DNA of 64,000 nucleotides from Hyaloscypha bicolor E (Eukaryota > Ascomycota > Leotiomycetes > Helotiales > Hyaloscyphaceae), in contig NW_020194557.1 of the NCBI RefSeq assembly GCF_002865645.1, positions 434,001 through 498,000 of the forward strand, given 5' to 3'. Both the position numbers and the translations under genes were made by a program. Below, one piece after another: positions 45,331 to 56,928 of this stretch (within the stretch, counting starts at the first letter, position 1; each line of letters begins with the position of its first letter). The notes beneath the pieces are model-generated. The model was not told where the DNA came from. It ran no database searches and was given only the letters and a program-made list of their open reading frames with translations.

Positions 45331-45839
45331 GCCAATCGCACTAGAGTAACCTTACCACTCTACTTACCACTCCTACCACTCTACGAAGGCCGACGGCATT
45401 AAAAATCGTCTAAATTGCTAAGCGAGAGCCTTGAAAATCATTCCCCCCATTCAAAAATTCGCGAAAAACGTCCCTATAATTTTAAAGTCACCAAAATACA
45501 AATGAAGGATATTTGAGCTTCTTTTCTATCCTATTAAGCTTGAACTAAAGCATACGAATGTGGTGGCGTTGTGACGCACAATTTTCAAAACTAAGACATT
45601 TTGGTGTTCCTTGCACTAGCGAATATGGACGATTTTTAATGCCGTCGGCCCTCGTACCGCGCCACCGCGCTACCCTACCCAGCTCCCCCCCTCTCAACGC
45701 TCTCGTTCCCCCTCCTCCTCCCCCTCACCGGATGCCCTCGCCATATCTTTCGCTGGATACAAGTCTCGCCCCGATCCCGACTCCAGCTTTCCATCTTTCC
45801 ATGGTATTCCGGTAGCCATTCGGACTGCTGCGAAATGGG

Positions 45840-48069
45840 ATGTCGCCAGAACCAATCAAGCCCGCATCCGGTCGTCGCACTGTCTGTGATCATTGTCGTA
45901 GACGGCGTAAGTCAATCCTCCCCCCACTAGCTGGCTGGAACTGGCACATGTCAGCACCGAGCCCGACTACCGACAACTGCCCGCTGACCTCTGTCTTCAC
46001 GAATATAGGCATACGATGTGACGGAGAATTCCCATGCAATCAATGCAACCATGCTTCGTTGAGTTGCAAGAGGGAGCATGTTCCCAAGAGACGGGGGCCC
46101 AAGAGGGGCAGCGGAAGGGTTATCAATGAGTTGAGAGCGCAAGACGGAGATGGACCTGCAGGAAGAAAGGCTCCTCCTCCGTCCAATGGCTCCACCTCCG
46201 GAAGCCATACTTCGGGCCCGCCATCGTGAGTTTCACGTTTACCTCTCTTGGTGCATCTATCTTCCACATCAGGTACAAAAGCCGTTGAATCTGGCTGGAA
46301 TTGTTGAAGTCAATAAAAGGCCTCGCGTCATGTGATCTTCCCGTGTCCAAACCTCGCTTTCCTTCCAGACTATGTTGCACCGTCATTTCGGTCATTGAAG
46401 CCAAATACTCATTTTGAAACCACCAGAATCGATCAATGGATATCCGACAGCGCTGCTGCTGCCGCCGCACAATACCCATGGCATCCTATCATGTCGGACA
46501 TCCACCGGCACGAGGAGCCAAACTGCATGTTCACCACTGATCAGTTCAGACCGACAAGCCCCAGCTACTTTCATCTGATTCCAACATGCCTCGATCTTTT
46601 TATGGAACATATATACCCCATCATGCCTCTCGTACACATGCCAACTCTCCGAGCATCCATCAATCGACCCCTGGAGATGTTTGAGAAGAACCTTCTCTAT
46701 TCTCTTTGTGCTCTCACATCAACTCATATGTCGGGTAAGAACACCCTGGCTCCAGGGCCGCCTTCATGGGAAGCTGCCGGGCGTTTCTTCCTGGACGAGT
46801 GTATCTCAGTTCGACAATGTTACGATTTCGTTGAGGACAAGTCGCTATCCGCAGTCATCTCTTCATATTTCATACACACAGCATTCTTCGAGCTGAACCA
46901 AAATCGAAAGTCCTGGTATTATTTGCGGGAAGCCTTGACATTAGGCCAAGATCTTATGCTCCACAACGAAAATTCATATGTCGGTCTGGCACCTGCAGAA
47001 GCTCTGTGCCGCCGTCGAACGTTTTGGATTCTCTACGTTACCGAAAGGTATAAAATCTCCTCGATCCAACTCCCTTCAATTTGTTAATATCCATAGATCC
47101 TACGCCATCCTCCGCCATAAACCCCTCACCCTCTCCAAAACGCCCGAATTCCCCACCACCTTGCACGACTATGAACTCCCCGAAATCCACGACGGCTTCA
47201 TGCGTCTCGTAAACTCCTACCACCTCCTCGACTCCTCCTTTGTCGACTCTTGGAACGAATCCAGCGGTGCTCCTGCCTCAACACTCACATACACCACCCT
47301 CCAACGACAACTCAACCGCCCGCCGCTCTCCGACGTCTCCATCACCGACATCCAAAAGGCCGACATCCTCATCACGCAACAATGGCTCCGCCTCATCGTC
47401 TGGCAATCCTCCATGCGCCAGGGCCTCCTTTCCTCCACCGCCGAAGACGAAAGCATGACCTTCCGCTACCCGCTAAAGATCGCGCACTCCCTGCTCAACG
47501 TCATCTCCTCACTCCCCACCACCTCGATCGAAGTCCACGGCATGGGCATATTCGAAAAGATCTTCGAGATCGGGAACACAATGTTAGACGTGATGCAAGC
47601 GTGCGGGACTAGCCTGCCGAATGAAACTTATGGCGTGGCGCAAGATCCGTTCGAGGTGTTTGTGAAGACGTTGAGCCAGACGCCAAATTCGCAGAGGCAG
47701 TATGCGAATCTTTTGCTCGCGAAGGCGGCGGAGAAGCCGCAGTTTCAGCGCTTGACGCAAACCTTAACCCCACCTTTATCCTTGTCTGGCAATCCGATGC
47801 TCCCTACTCATCCTCCTGTGGACTTCATGGGTTTGGGACAGACGACTGGGAACAATTTGATGCCGCCCGCGCAACAGCAATGGCGCGGCAGTATTGTGGG
47901 AGAGATTGGAGAGGACGGGACGTATAAGGTTGCCGACGATGCGGCTGAGGAGCGGCAGGCAGTGTGGGCGGATAATGCCATCTGGATCCCGGAGACGGTG
48001 GCGTCTGTTAGTGATGATGACGGGATGGTGGGGATGGATGAAGGTGTTTGGATTGGCAAGGCTAAATGA
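45840..48069 (+). CDS. Zn2Cys6 transcription factor with fungal TF domain
   Basis: Exons 45840-45906, 46009-46225, about 46369-47047 and 47097-48069. The first join forms the binuclear zinc cluster, with cysteines at residues 16, 19, 26, 32, 35 and 42 (CDHCRRRRIRC, CNQC, LSC), followed by the basic linker KRRGPKRGSGRVINELR seen in sugar-use regulators. The large exons carry the fungal-specific TF domain (LDLFMEHIYPIMPLVH, NLLYSLCALTSTHMSG, LCRRRTFWILYVTERSYA), then a polar tail. The junction between exons 2 and 3 is unresolved: the clear donor GTGAGT at 46226 and the acceptor TTCCAG ending 46368 leave the frame one base out. So either another small exon exists, or a base is missing, or the gene is damaged. 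It probably regulates the divergent permease. Confidence 0.8.
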
Positions 48070-49261
48070 CTTTGCATCGGATGGACGGATTTGGGAACAG
48101 ATCATTAGATCTGAGGTTAGGGCTTTCGAAATGGGTTGTTCATACGCGCTTGCGAGGATCGGGGGATGGATGTACGATTATGATCGTGATGGATTATGCT
48201 TTATGCCTAGTAGTTTTCCTGTATGTAGTTGCAGTTGAGTGTCGATATAGCGAGATAGGAATAAGCCAAACTGGGCTTGACGCTCAGACATGAATACCAT
48301 AGTGTTTGTCTCTGGTTTGTTGACAGGTCTCGGGAAGTCTTCGCCTCCCTAATATCGGAGGAAAGGGGTACACACGTGACTTAGCATACCTTGTCTGAGA
48401 CTTCAATCAACAAGAGATAAGGCAAGTTCATCCTAGACTAAATTTCAACTCCGACCCAAGCTTTTAACACCTTGCCACTTGAGCTCAGCCGCTCTCGTCC
48501 TCAACGACGACTGGCTCACGTGATATTCGTCAAGGGAAAGTGGTCAAAGCGCTGCCCTCATCTTGACGTCGTCCATTTAGATCCTCTTTTGAGACTTCGC
48601 TTCACAGACAAATGTGGCTACTCAACCCCAAATCTCGGCTCCTCACTGAAGTTGTTCCCGAACTGGATTTGGACATGAGAGTATTCTTCTTTACGACAGG
48701 TATAGTTTATGAAGAGGAATGTAGGAATCGGGATACAGATGGAGAAGGCGAGAGGCTCGTCCCGCGTCCACCTTCCTTGCCACCCATCTCAAGGAGGTAT
48801 AGACGATCTTGCTCACCACCACTACTGCCGATGGAGCCTCAAAGGTCTTCCCAAAGTACGAGGGTGGGGAGTCTGATGCCCAGGCGACCATTCGACAGCT
48901 GGATCGGCCATTTTCCTTCCTTGCCAGGATGATATCTGGAATATTCAGAGATGGGAATCCTGCTCTTATAATACCAAATCAGCGATAGCTGATTCGATAC
49001 TGTTGGCTCTCGAAGTCAATGATTTGACGCTATTTCAAGGAACTAGACGTCAAATGCCTTTGGACCAAAGGCTCCTTGCTGGGTTGTCGAATCAAGTGGG
49101 GTGGACGTCTCTTCCATGAGATCATGACAAGATGGCTTTATTGTAGGGCAAGTGCTCTTCATAAATAAGATATGTTAGCACTCTTTATCAAATCTCTCTC
49201 TGTCCAAAATCATTCGAATCTATATAGAACTGCTCAATTATAATTCTTCACATAACAAAAG
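48070..49261. other. Intergenic region, catalase promoter side; no gene seen
   Basis: Frames at 48612-48932 and on the opposite strand overlap and are unassigned. The last 300 bases are AT-leaning and look like the promoter and leader of the catalase gene. Confidence 0.45.
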
Positions 49262-51041
49262 ATGTCTTCTGCACATACTTCGGGCGATCAATATCGCGAC
49301 TATCAAGATGACAGGGCTGCACAGTCTCAGGACACTATTTACACAACTGCCAATGGAATATGTTATTCTCCTAATTTTCCTTCGTGCCAGAAATCAATGC
49401 TAACATCTTTCCAAGGTCCCCATGCCCCATCCCTACGAAACCCAACGCATGGGTGAAAACGGCCCTCTCCTCCTCCAAGACTTCCATCTAATCGACCTCC
49501 TCTCACATTTCGACCGTGAGCGGATCCCAGAACGGGTCGTTCACGCCAAGGGCTCCGGAGCCCACGGGGTCTACAAGACTACCCACTCGCTCTCCGATCT
49601 CTGTCTCGCCGACATGTTCGAAGAAGGAAAGGAGTGCCCGATCACCGTGCGCTTCTCGACCGTTGGTGGAGAATCTGGCTCCCATGACTGCGCCCGCGAC
49701 CCCAGAGGTTTCTCAGTCAAATTCAAGACGGACGAAGGAAATTGGGATCTAGTAGCAAACAACACACCCGTCTTCTTCTTGCGCGACCCCGCCAAATTCC
49801 CACACTTCATTCACACCCAGAAACGAGATCCATCCACTCACCTCACACACGCAGACGACTCGACAGCATTCTGGGACTACCTCTCCCAAAACCCCGAGTC
49901 CGTCCACCAAGTCATGATCCTCATGGGCGACCGCGGAATCCCCGACGGCTTCCGCTTCATGCACGGCTACCTCGGGCACACGGTCAAGCTGGTCAACAAG
50001 AAGGGCGAATGGGTATACTGTCAATTCCACATGATCTCGCAGCAAGGCACGAAGTTCCTCACGCAAGAAGAGAGCACCACCAAGTCTCCGGACTATGCCC
50101 AGAAAGACTTATACAACGCCATCGAGTCTGGCGACCTCCCCCAATGGAGCCTGGAGGTGCAGACCATGAGCGCCAGGGAAGCCGAAGATCTCTGGGAAAA
50201 GCAGAAGATCAACGTCTTCGACCTCACGCACGTGTGGCCGCACAAACAGTTCCCGCTCCGCAAAGTCGGCGAGCTCACACTGAACGAGAATGCCAAAAAC
50301 TACTTCGCGGAAATCGAACAAGTGGCCTTCAACCCCGCGCACATGGTTCCCGGCATCGAGCCATCCGCTGATCCTGTCCTCCAGTCGCGACTGTTCAGCT
50401 ACCCAGATGCTCATCGCCACCGAGTCGGCGTCAATTACCAGCAACTACCCGTCAACGCCCCGCGCATCAACTACCGGATGGCGAATTTCCAGAGAGACGG
50501 CAGCATGGCGTTCTGCAACCAGGGATCGCGGCCGAACTACATCAGTTCCATCGAGCCCATCCGTTTCCGCGAGCGGACGGTGAACCTCGACCAAGTGCAC
50601 GGAAACTTCGCCGGCGACGCCGTCACCTTCCTCTCCGAGATCCGCGAGGAGGACTTCGCCGCCCCGCGCGCGCTGTGGGAGAAGGTGTTTGACGCGAAGG
50701 CCAAGGAACGCTTCGTCGGCAATGTGTCCGGACACATGGCGAACTGCAAGGACAAGGAGATCATCAGGCGGCAGATCGCTATCTTCAGAGAGGTTTCGGG
50801 GGACCTTGCTTCCAGGCTTGAGAAAGCGACGGGCGTTAAGGGGTACGATGGGATTGCGAATTTGAGCTTCAATGGTACACATAATGGGATGGCGAAGGGA
50901 GGGAAAGCGCCGGCGAATGGCATGAAGAGCACGCGGGTTAGTCGGTGTGAGGGTAATGGAGCGCCGGTGGGTGGGTGTCATGGTAAGGTGGATGGGGTAA
51001 ATGAACACGCGAATGGAACGAACGGTGTAGCTGCCCATTAG
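49262..51041 (+). CDS. Monofunctional haem catalase
   Basis: Exons 49262-49357 and 49416-51041 give 573 residues if the 58-nt intron is removed; the join restores ANGVPMPHPYETQRMG. That intron has a perfect branch point (TGCTAAC) and acceptor (CCAAG) but begins ATATGT instead of GTATGT. From the internal ATG at 49422 the core alone is 539 residues. Catalase residues are all present: active-site His in VVHAKGSGAHG (about residue 74), Asn in NNTPVFF (about 145), and the haem ligand Tyr in RLFSYPDAHRHR (about 356). The enzyme breaks down hydrogen peroxide. There is no signal peptide and no SKL-type tail, which fits a small-subunit cytosolic or atypically targeted peroxisomal enzyme. The C-terminal tail is Gly/Asn-rich (NGTNGVAAH). 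Confidence 0.93.
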
Positions 51042-51994
51042 ACTTCCTATCTCCACAGAGATTATTGTATATATACATTGTAGCTTCAGACAAGATTGCA
51101 ATAAGACTTCGCACATATGGCTCAGGACCCTAATGTGGTGACATCACCTCTTCATCAACACCTACCCCGCTCCCAGCACCCTTCCCTTACATCTATCCAT
51201 TACACCATTGGCTCTCTCGCGGGCGAAGAACGGTTTATTGCATATCGCATATTTTGCTTTTTGTTTTATTCTTACCCTTGACAATTCGTTCGTTCGTTCG
51301 TTGTGATCGATTGATTCCCTTCCTCCTCCACTCTCCGCCCTCCACCCTTTGCCGGATTTCTTATTTATAACCGGAGGAATATATATCTCATTCTCTAAAA
51401 GTACCTTTTGGATATCGAAATCGATGCGATGTGATATGCAACAAAACTCCTTTCATCAATGGATAGATAATCCACCCTGGATTTGCAGGGAATAATGGTC
51501 TTATTGTACTGAGAAGAAAACCGTTGGGATATTGAAAGGCAGAGGTGGAGGTGGAGCGATGTGACAAACAACAAACATCCCGGTCTTTCTATTCAATGAA
51601 CATGGGGGACACTGCTGGTGGGTGGCTGAGCGCCGAGCTGGAGAGGCTGGCTTGCTTGTCACGCTCGTGAGAAAATGGAATATGTACATGGCAAACTCGG
51701 GTTTCGCAGATGTGTTGGAAGGAAATTATATTGCAAGGGGGTGCTCGTCAATGGAGTACTCTACTTGATTCCATGCTTTGAAACGGTGGCAATCACGCGG
51801 AGGGAATAAAGTAGCATGCATGTCTTGCCGTCCACAGTAAGTTGCAAATCGTAGGGTAGTTACCTTAATTGGCTAATAATGGTCATGTGATTCAGGAATT
51901 GGTCACCTTTCTTGGCTGAGAAGCATCGTCCCTGAACAATATGCATTCAGTTTCTCAGTATAGAAAACCTACTCTCCAAGAAAGTTCCCCTCCC
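51042..51994. other. Convergent 3' intergenic region
   Basis: This lies between the ends of the catalase and MFS genes. It has a (TTCG)n microsatellite of four units near 51286-51303 and no supported gene. Confidence 0.5.
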
Positions 51995-53781
51995 TCAAGC
52001 ATCCAGACCCTTCTCCTCGACCACAAACCCCCCACTCCCCAAAAACCCCCTAAACTTCCTCGGGCTCACCCGCTGATCGTAAGCATGATCAATCTGCTCA
52101 GCAGTCAAGCCTGTCGTATCTGGAACCATGAGGTATCCCGCAACAAGAAGCAGCACCGTCGTCCCCATGAACACGAACCCGGTCCGCGCGCCGAGATTCC
52201 CCGAGTCGACGTTGTACATGTACGGGACGGTGAAGAGGGTCACCCAGGTCGAGAGCGTCTGGCAGATGACGCCGATGGAGATGGTTTTTGCGCGCAGGCG
52301 GTAGGAGGAGAGCTCGGCGGCGATGGGCCAGCCCATCCCTTGGATTAGAGAGGTTTGTAGACTGATGTCCAGGTTCCTGCGCATTGTCAGTTACACCAAA
52401 AGAGAGTTGGGAATGGGGGGAGGGAACGGAACTTACATTACGACAGCGATAGCCCATAATGCTCCCTTTGCTTTGCTGTAGTAGAGACATCCAACAATCA
52501 ACATACAGACCAAGTTGATAGCGAGTCCGGCTAGGAATCCGGTTCGGCGATGGATGTAATCACCTACGAACCAACTGGCTACGATAATGATACACGCTAA
52601 TCCGAAGCCACCGATCGAGACATCGAAGCTGTGGATGGCTGGAAGACCAGCGGTGATCAAAAAGTAAATCGACTGTGACAGGAAAGCAGCGCCGGCGAAG
52701 TTGGCAGCCGTGTAGATGAGCATAACAGTGAGTGTACGCTTCAAATCCGTCCCCTTGAAACAATCAAAGTACGTCCCGCGGTCATGCTCGGAGTGATTTT
52801 CTTCCCGGATAATCCTGATGAGGTAGGCGAGGCGCGCATCCGGGTCGTTTTCCTTGCCGTAGATGAGCGTCATCACCCTGTGCGCTTTCTCGAGCTGGTG
52901 CTTGTTGATGAGGTACACAGGAGACTCTGGAGTGAAGGCGAAGGCGAGGATCAACAGGAAGCCGACGGCCCATTGGATGGCGAAGACGTCGCGGAATGCT
53001 TGCTCTGCGGTGTTGGGCACGAAGGAGCGGATGATGCCCAGGGCTACGCCTTGCATGAAGACTGTGAAGAGGACGAGCGCGGACTGGACTGGGGCTCTGA
53101 GTTTGATGGGCGCGACCTTCTGCCGTCAGTAAATAGTTTTGGATATGAAAAAGAGGGGAGGGGAGCTTGCCTCGGAAGCATAACTCGTCCCAGTAGCCAT
53201 TGCAACGCCGATCCCAAGTCCAGTGACCATCTTACCAGCCATTAAGGAACCTCTGCTATGACTGGTGTACTGCACAGCTGTCCCAACAACTGTGATCAAA
53301 CCAGCGCCAACCGCAGGCCACTTCCTCCCGACCCGATCCAAGAAGAACCCAGCGAAGTAGGCACCTATGGCCTGGCAAAGTGCTGACATGGCGGTCCAAA
53401 GGGAGGTCCAGATTGAGGGGAGATAAGGGCCAGTGGGACCAAAGTCGCCGAAGTAGAGGAAGAAAGCGGGCATGGAGATTGAGGCTCCGTTAACAACGGT
53501 GTCGTATCCGAATGCCATGCCGGCTGTAAATGAGACGCTGCCTAGAAACTTTAGTCAGTGATGTGTTGAGGGTTTGGGGCAAGAGGAGGGGACGAACAGA
53601 TCAGAAGTGCTTTCCAGTGCAGCTTTGCATTGTACCACAGTGGCATCTGGTCCTCTTCCTCCAGGATCGCGGCCCCGCGTTGAGCATCCACCTCGCTCGA
53701 ATATCGGCCATTGTCGTGAGGGGCCACACTCTCGAGGTGAACAGCTTTTACTTCCTTCGATTCTTGAACTAGATCCGCCAT
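51995..53781 (-). CDS. MFS sugar transporter
   Basis: There are four exons: 53598-53781, 53171-53541, 52437-53116 and 51995-52376, giving 538 residues. Intron 2 uses a GC donor (GAG followed by GCAAGC), and the join gives SYASEVAPIKLRAPVQ, the expected loop after helix 4-5. Twelve helices are predicted. Sugar-porter motifs are visible: MAFGYDTVVNG in helix 1, FLDRVGRKWP in the 2-3 loop, ESPVYLINK after helix 6, DYIHRRTG in the 8-9 loop and VPDTTGLTAEQID after helix 12. The plasma-membrane protein takes up a sugar or sugar conjugate by proton symport. It is divergent from the GH43 gene (766 bases between starts) and two genes from a GH78 enzyme, which suggests that it imports their glycoside substrate. 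Confidence 0.92.
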
Positions 53782-54547
53782 TCTGATATTTGAGATGGGT
53801 AATCAAATGTTGAACGGGAAAATGAGATGTCCTTGAACAGAGGAGTCGGACGATCAACTTGATCCGTTCATCTTGGGACGTAGAAGGCTCTTAAGTATTC
53901 CCATATTCAGATCATATGGCAGTCCCAGCTTGCCTGGACTAGAGGCGGAGGAATATGGAGCCTGGGGTAGAGCAATTGCGGGGATGGTGTGGGTGAGTCG
54001 TGGATGGTTTGGCATCTTGGGTGGATCACGGTCGTGCATGGAAAGGAGGTTGAAAATAGTGGCTTGGTTTGGCTTTGTTTTTCAGGCTGTAAGCGGATTA
54101 TGTGGACGGCGGTGACAAATGAGATATCCCATGTGGAAGTAAGTGGACATTATCCACTTAGCGATTTTGCGCCAAGGTCTCGACTTCATCCCGACGTCGT
54201 GCTTTGTGAAATCTCTGGAACAGCTCAACAAAATGGGCCCGGCGACTCTAGCCTTCTCGGGACAATTTCGAGCGAGCCGCTGGCCTGCCAGATACCGTTT
54301 CCTTCTACCAGAGTAGCCAGGCGCGTTCTCCAAGTGGAGTTGTGGGGTTGGTCGCGTCTCCTCTTGACTCGAATCCGGGAGCTCATGATTGGTTTTTATT
54401 TTGATCAAAAGATCTTGTTCTTCTGGCCTCTACCATTGACGCACGAATAAGTTGCTTCTTAGGTTACGTTCCTCAACTTGTCAAGTCCTCCATAATATTC
54501 GTCGAGTTGCAGCATCGGCTGAGAGACCAACTCAGCTGGCCGCGAAG
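53782..54547. promoter_or_regulatory. Divergent promoter of the MFS transporter and GH43 genes
   Basis: This 766-base region has three GTGGA-type elements in 60 bases: GTGGACGGCGG at 54102-54112, ATGTGGAAG at 54131-54139, and the inverted repeat at 54140-54160. Similar elements recur before the GH78 gene. Confidence 0.6.
54140..54160. promoter_or_regulatory. Perfect inverted repeat TAAGTGGA-N5-TCCACTTA
   Basis: Arms of eight bases at 54140-54147 and 54153-54160 are perfect complements around CATTA. Such a spaced palindrome fits a dimeric regulator site. Confidence 0.55.
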
Positions 54548-56169
54548 ATGTCTGCAAAATATACAAATCCCATCATATCTGGCTTTTCACCAGATCCTTC
54601 AGTAACTTTCTATGACGGGACTTTCTTCCTTGTTAATTCTTCATTTCACATCTTCCCCGGCATCCCCATATATGCCTCCAACGATCTGAATTCCTGGACA
54701 CAAATCGGTTCGTCGCCTCTCATTTTCTGAGAATCCCGCACTAATTGGTACCAGGGAATGCAATTCACAGACCAAGTTAACTCGACTTAACAAAAGCTAC
54801 TTCAGAAAAGTTCCCAATCGGTGCAGAGAAGATACTCATCGCAACCGGTGGACTATTCGCAGCAACGATCCGCCAACACCATGGGACTTTCTATGTCATC
54901 TGCACAAATGATTGGGGCGAGGGGCCGAACCTGATAATGCGGAACTTCTATGTCACCACAAAGGACATCTGGTCTGGAGAATGGAGTGACCCGATCTGGT
55001 TCGACTTCAGTGGGATTGACCCCAGCTTGTTTTTCGACGACGACGGGAGAGTGTATATCCAAGGCTCTTATAGACCGTCAAATCTCATGGAGCTGAAGTG
55101 CGATATCAGACAATTTGAGGTCGAGATCGAGACGGGGAAAGCTCTTTCCGAGACGACGAAAATTTGGGATGGCTTTGCGGGAAAAGATGATGCTGAGGGC
55201 CCACATATCTATAAGAAGGATGGATGGTACTATCTTCTTACTGCTGAGGCTGCGACTTTCGAGCACCACTTGATTGCTATGGCGCGTTCGCGCAACATAT
55301 GGGGCCCTTATGAGTCATACGAGAACAATCCGGTGCTCACAGCTTATGGAAAGGGCGATATGATCCAGAATACAGGACATGGCGATCTCTTCCAGGACGG
55401 AGATGGCAAATGGTGGATCACCGCCTTGGGTATTCGGAATATGGATGGTTGCTATCCGATGGGACGAGAAACATTTCTTGCCCCAGTGGAATGGCCAACT
55501 GGAGGTTGGCCACAAATTGAGTTCCCAAAATTGGAGTTTGAACGAACTCGAATATCCAACATGAGGTCGAAGGAAATCCCACTTCCAGATGAGAGTCGAA
55601 GATATGAATATGTCTACATTCGTACCCCGAATCTAGATGACTTCAGTTTTCCTTTCAACAACCGGGTCATAAAGCTCATTCCAAGAACAACCACGCTTTC
55701 TTCTCCCACAGGAACAACCACTTTCGTCGGCAAGAGGCAGCGCCTGCAAGCTAGCATCGCAACTACGACCCTCCAACCTGTTCTTGTGCAATCTCAAAAA
55801 GACAATGCCATCTTTGCCGGCTTGACGGTATGGAAAGAATCCATCCGCCACGCGGAAATCTACTACGATTACCACACGTCTTCAATCTGCTTCAGCAAAA
55901 CAAACAAAATGTTGAGTGATGAGCCTGAGACGAAGTCTCAGCCGCTCCAGCTGACGGACATGATACACTTCCAGATCAAGTGTACGCCTAAAGTATATGA
56001 GTTATCGTACAAAATGGGAAGCGATGGTACATGGACGAAGTTTGGGTCAATGGGAGCGATTGAGTTTTCCGGGTATGATTTCACGGGAACGATGTTCGGT
56101 GTCTTTGCTTCCACCAAAAGTGAGGAGGCTGGAACTGAGGTCACTTTTGAAGACTTTAAAATCATGTAG
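54548..56169 (+). CDS. GH43 family glycosidase (beta-xylosidase/arabinofuranosidase type), with in-frame TAA
   Basis: Exons 54548-54707 and 54755-56169, 524 codons. The N-terminal five-bladed propeller shows the GH43 triad: Asp16 in SGFSPDPS, Asp near 142 in GIDPSLFF and Glu near 201 in DAEGPHIY. The C-terminal 190 residues form the GH43 beta-sandwich (FVGKRQRLQASI ... GTMFGVFAS). The domain begins within ten residues of the start and no signal peptide is present, so the enzyme should be intracellular. Three codons before LDLTKATS, in the conserved NAIxR(P/Q)SQL segment, a TAA (54778-54780) replaces the expected CAA. An alternative acceptor CTACTTCAG ending at 54805 would skip 51 bases in frame and avoid the stop, at the cost of conserved residues. 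The gene is either recently dead, strain-specifically damaged or rescued by splicing. Confidence 0.85.
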
Positions 56170-56928
56170 ACGAATTGGATTTGCAATTCTCTAGCATCTC
56201 AAACTTCCTGAACCGTTCTCTCGCCATGAATTCAAGACGCTCCACCTAGGCCGGGTTACCTATCACGAATTGAGAACCTACATAGACATGAAATACTAGT
56301 AGTATAGTATGTGAAAAGGGGACCACAAGCATCAAGCTTGTCTGTCCCAAGAGCAACCCTGGGCCTTTCTCAATTTAGACACTGCAGTTACCTGCAGTTC
56401 CTGAAAGTGGACGGCGGGCCGGGAGTTTCTAAAAACCGGCAAGGCATGCGGTCATAAATTTGGCTCCGAGATTATCCACATATCCAGCCAGCGATATGTG
56501 GACGCGGGACCAAAGTTGCCCTACCAATTTGCCACTTCTAGAACTGGTCTTGTGTGGACATCTGAGGAGGATATGCATGACTCGCTGCTCTGCTCTAAAT
56601 TGAATTCGAGATGTGGACATTGGACGCTAGCTCAACCCCCACCTCGATTTATCGACGATATGCCGTTGGCAGATGACAGTTGACCCCGGAGCTCCACCTC
56701 CATCCACGCCCATCAGAGCTAGAATGACCTAGGGGAGATATGGTGAAGCTGCAACCGAGCTATTGGAGCCCCGATATTTTCAATTGGGAAACTCTTCCCT
56801 CTTCAATTCTGACTTGAGAGCTTGAAGATCACAAGCTCACGGCACCACACCATTTGAGGCAGTATTCTGTTTCCGTGTTTCATCGTTTCAATCCTTTGCC
56901 AGAAGTCTCCCAAGAAGTCTCCCAAACA
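56170..56928. promoter_or_regulatory. GH78 promoter region with repeated GTGGAC elements
   Basis: The 759-base spacer contains GTGGACGGCGG at 56407-56417 (identical to the copy at 54102-54112), the inverted repeat at 56475-56502, and GTGGACAT at 56554-56561 and 56613-56620. Confidence 0.6.
56475..56502. promoter_or_regulatory. Perfect inverted repeat TCCACATATC-N8-GATATGTGGA
   Basis: Ten-base arms at 56475-56484 and 56493-56502 are perfect complements around an eight-base spacer. The outer halves (TCCAC/GTGGA) match those of the 54140-54160 repeat, though in the opposite orientation around the spacer. Confidence 0.55.

Larger units (their letters stand above)
43335..45839. other. Divergent intergenic region between permease and regulator
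   Basis: About 2.5 kb without a supported gene. It contains a (CACTCTG)n tract at 44777-44810 and a small hAT-like element at 45019-45330. Open frames such as 43495-43851 minus are Arg/Pro-biased and unassigned. Confidence 0.45.
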
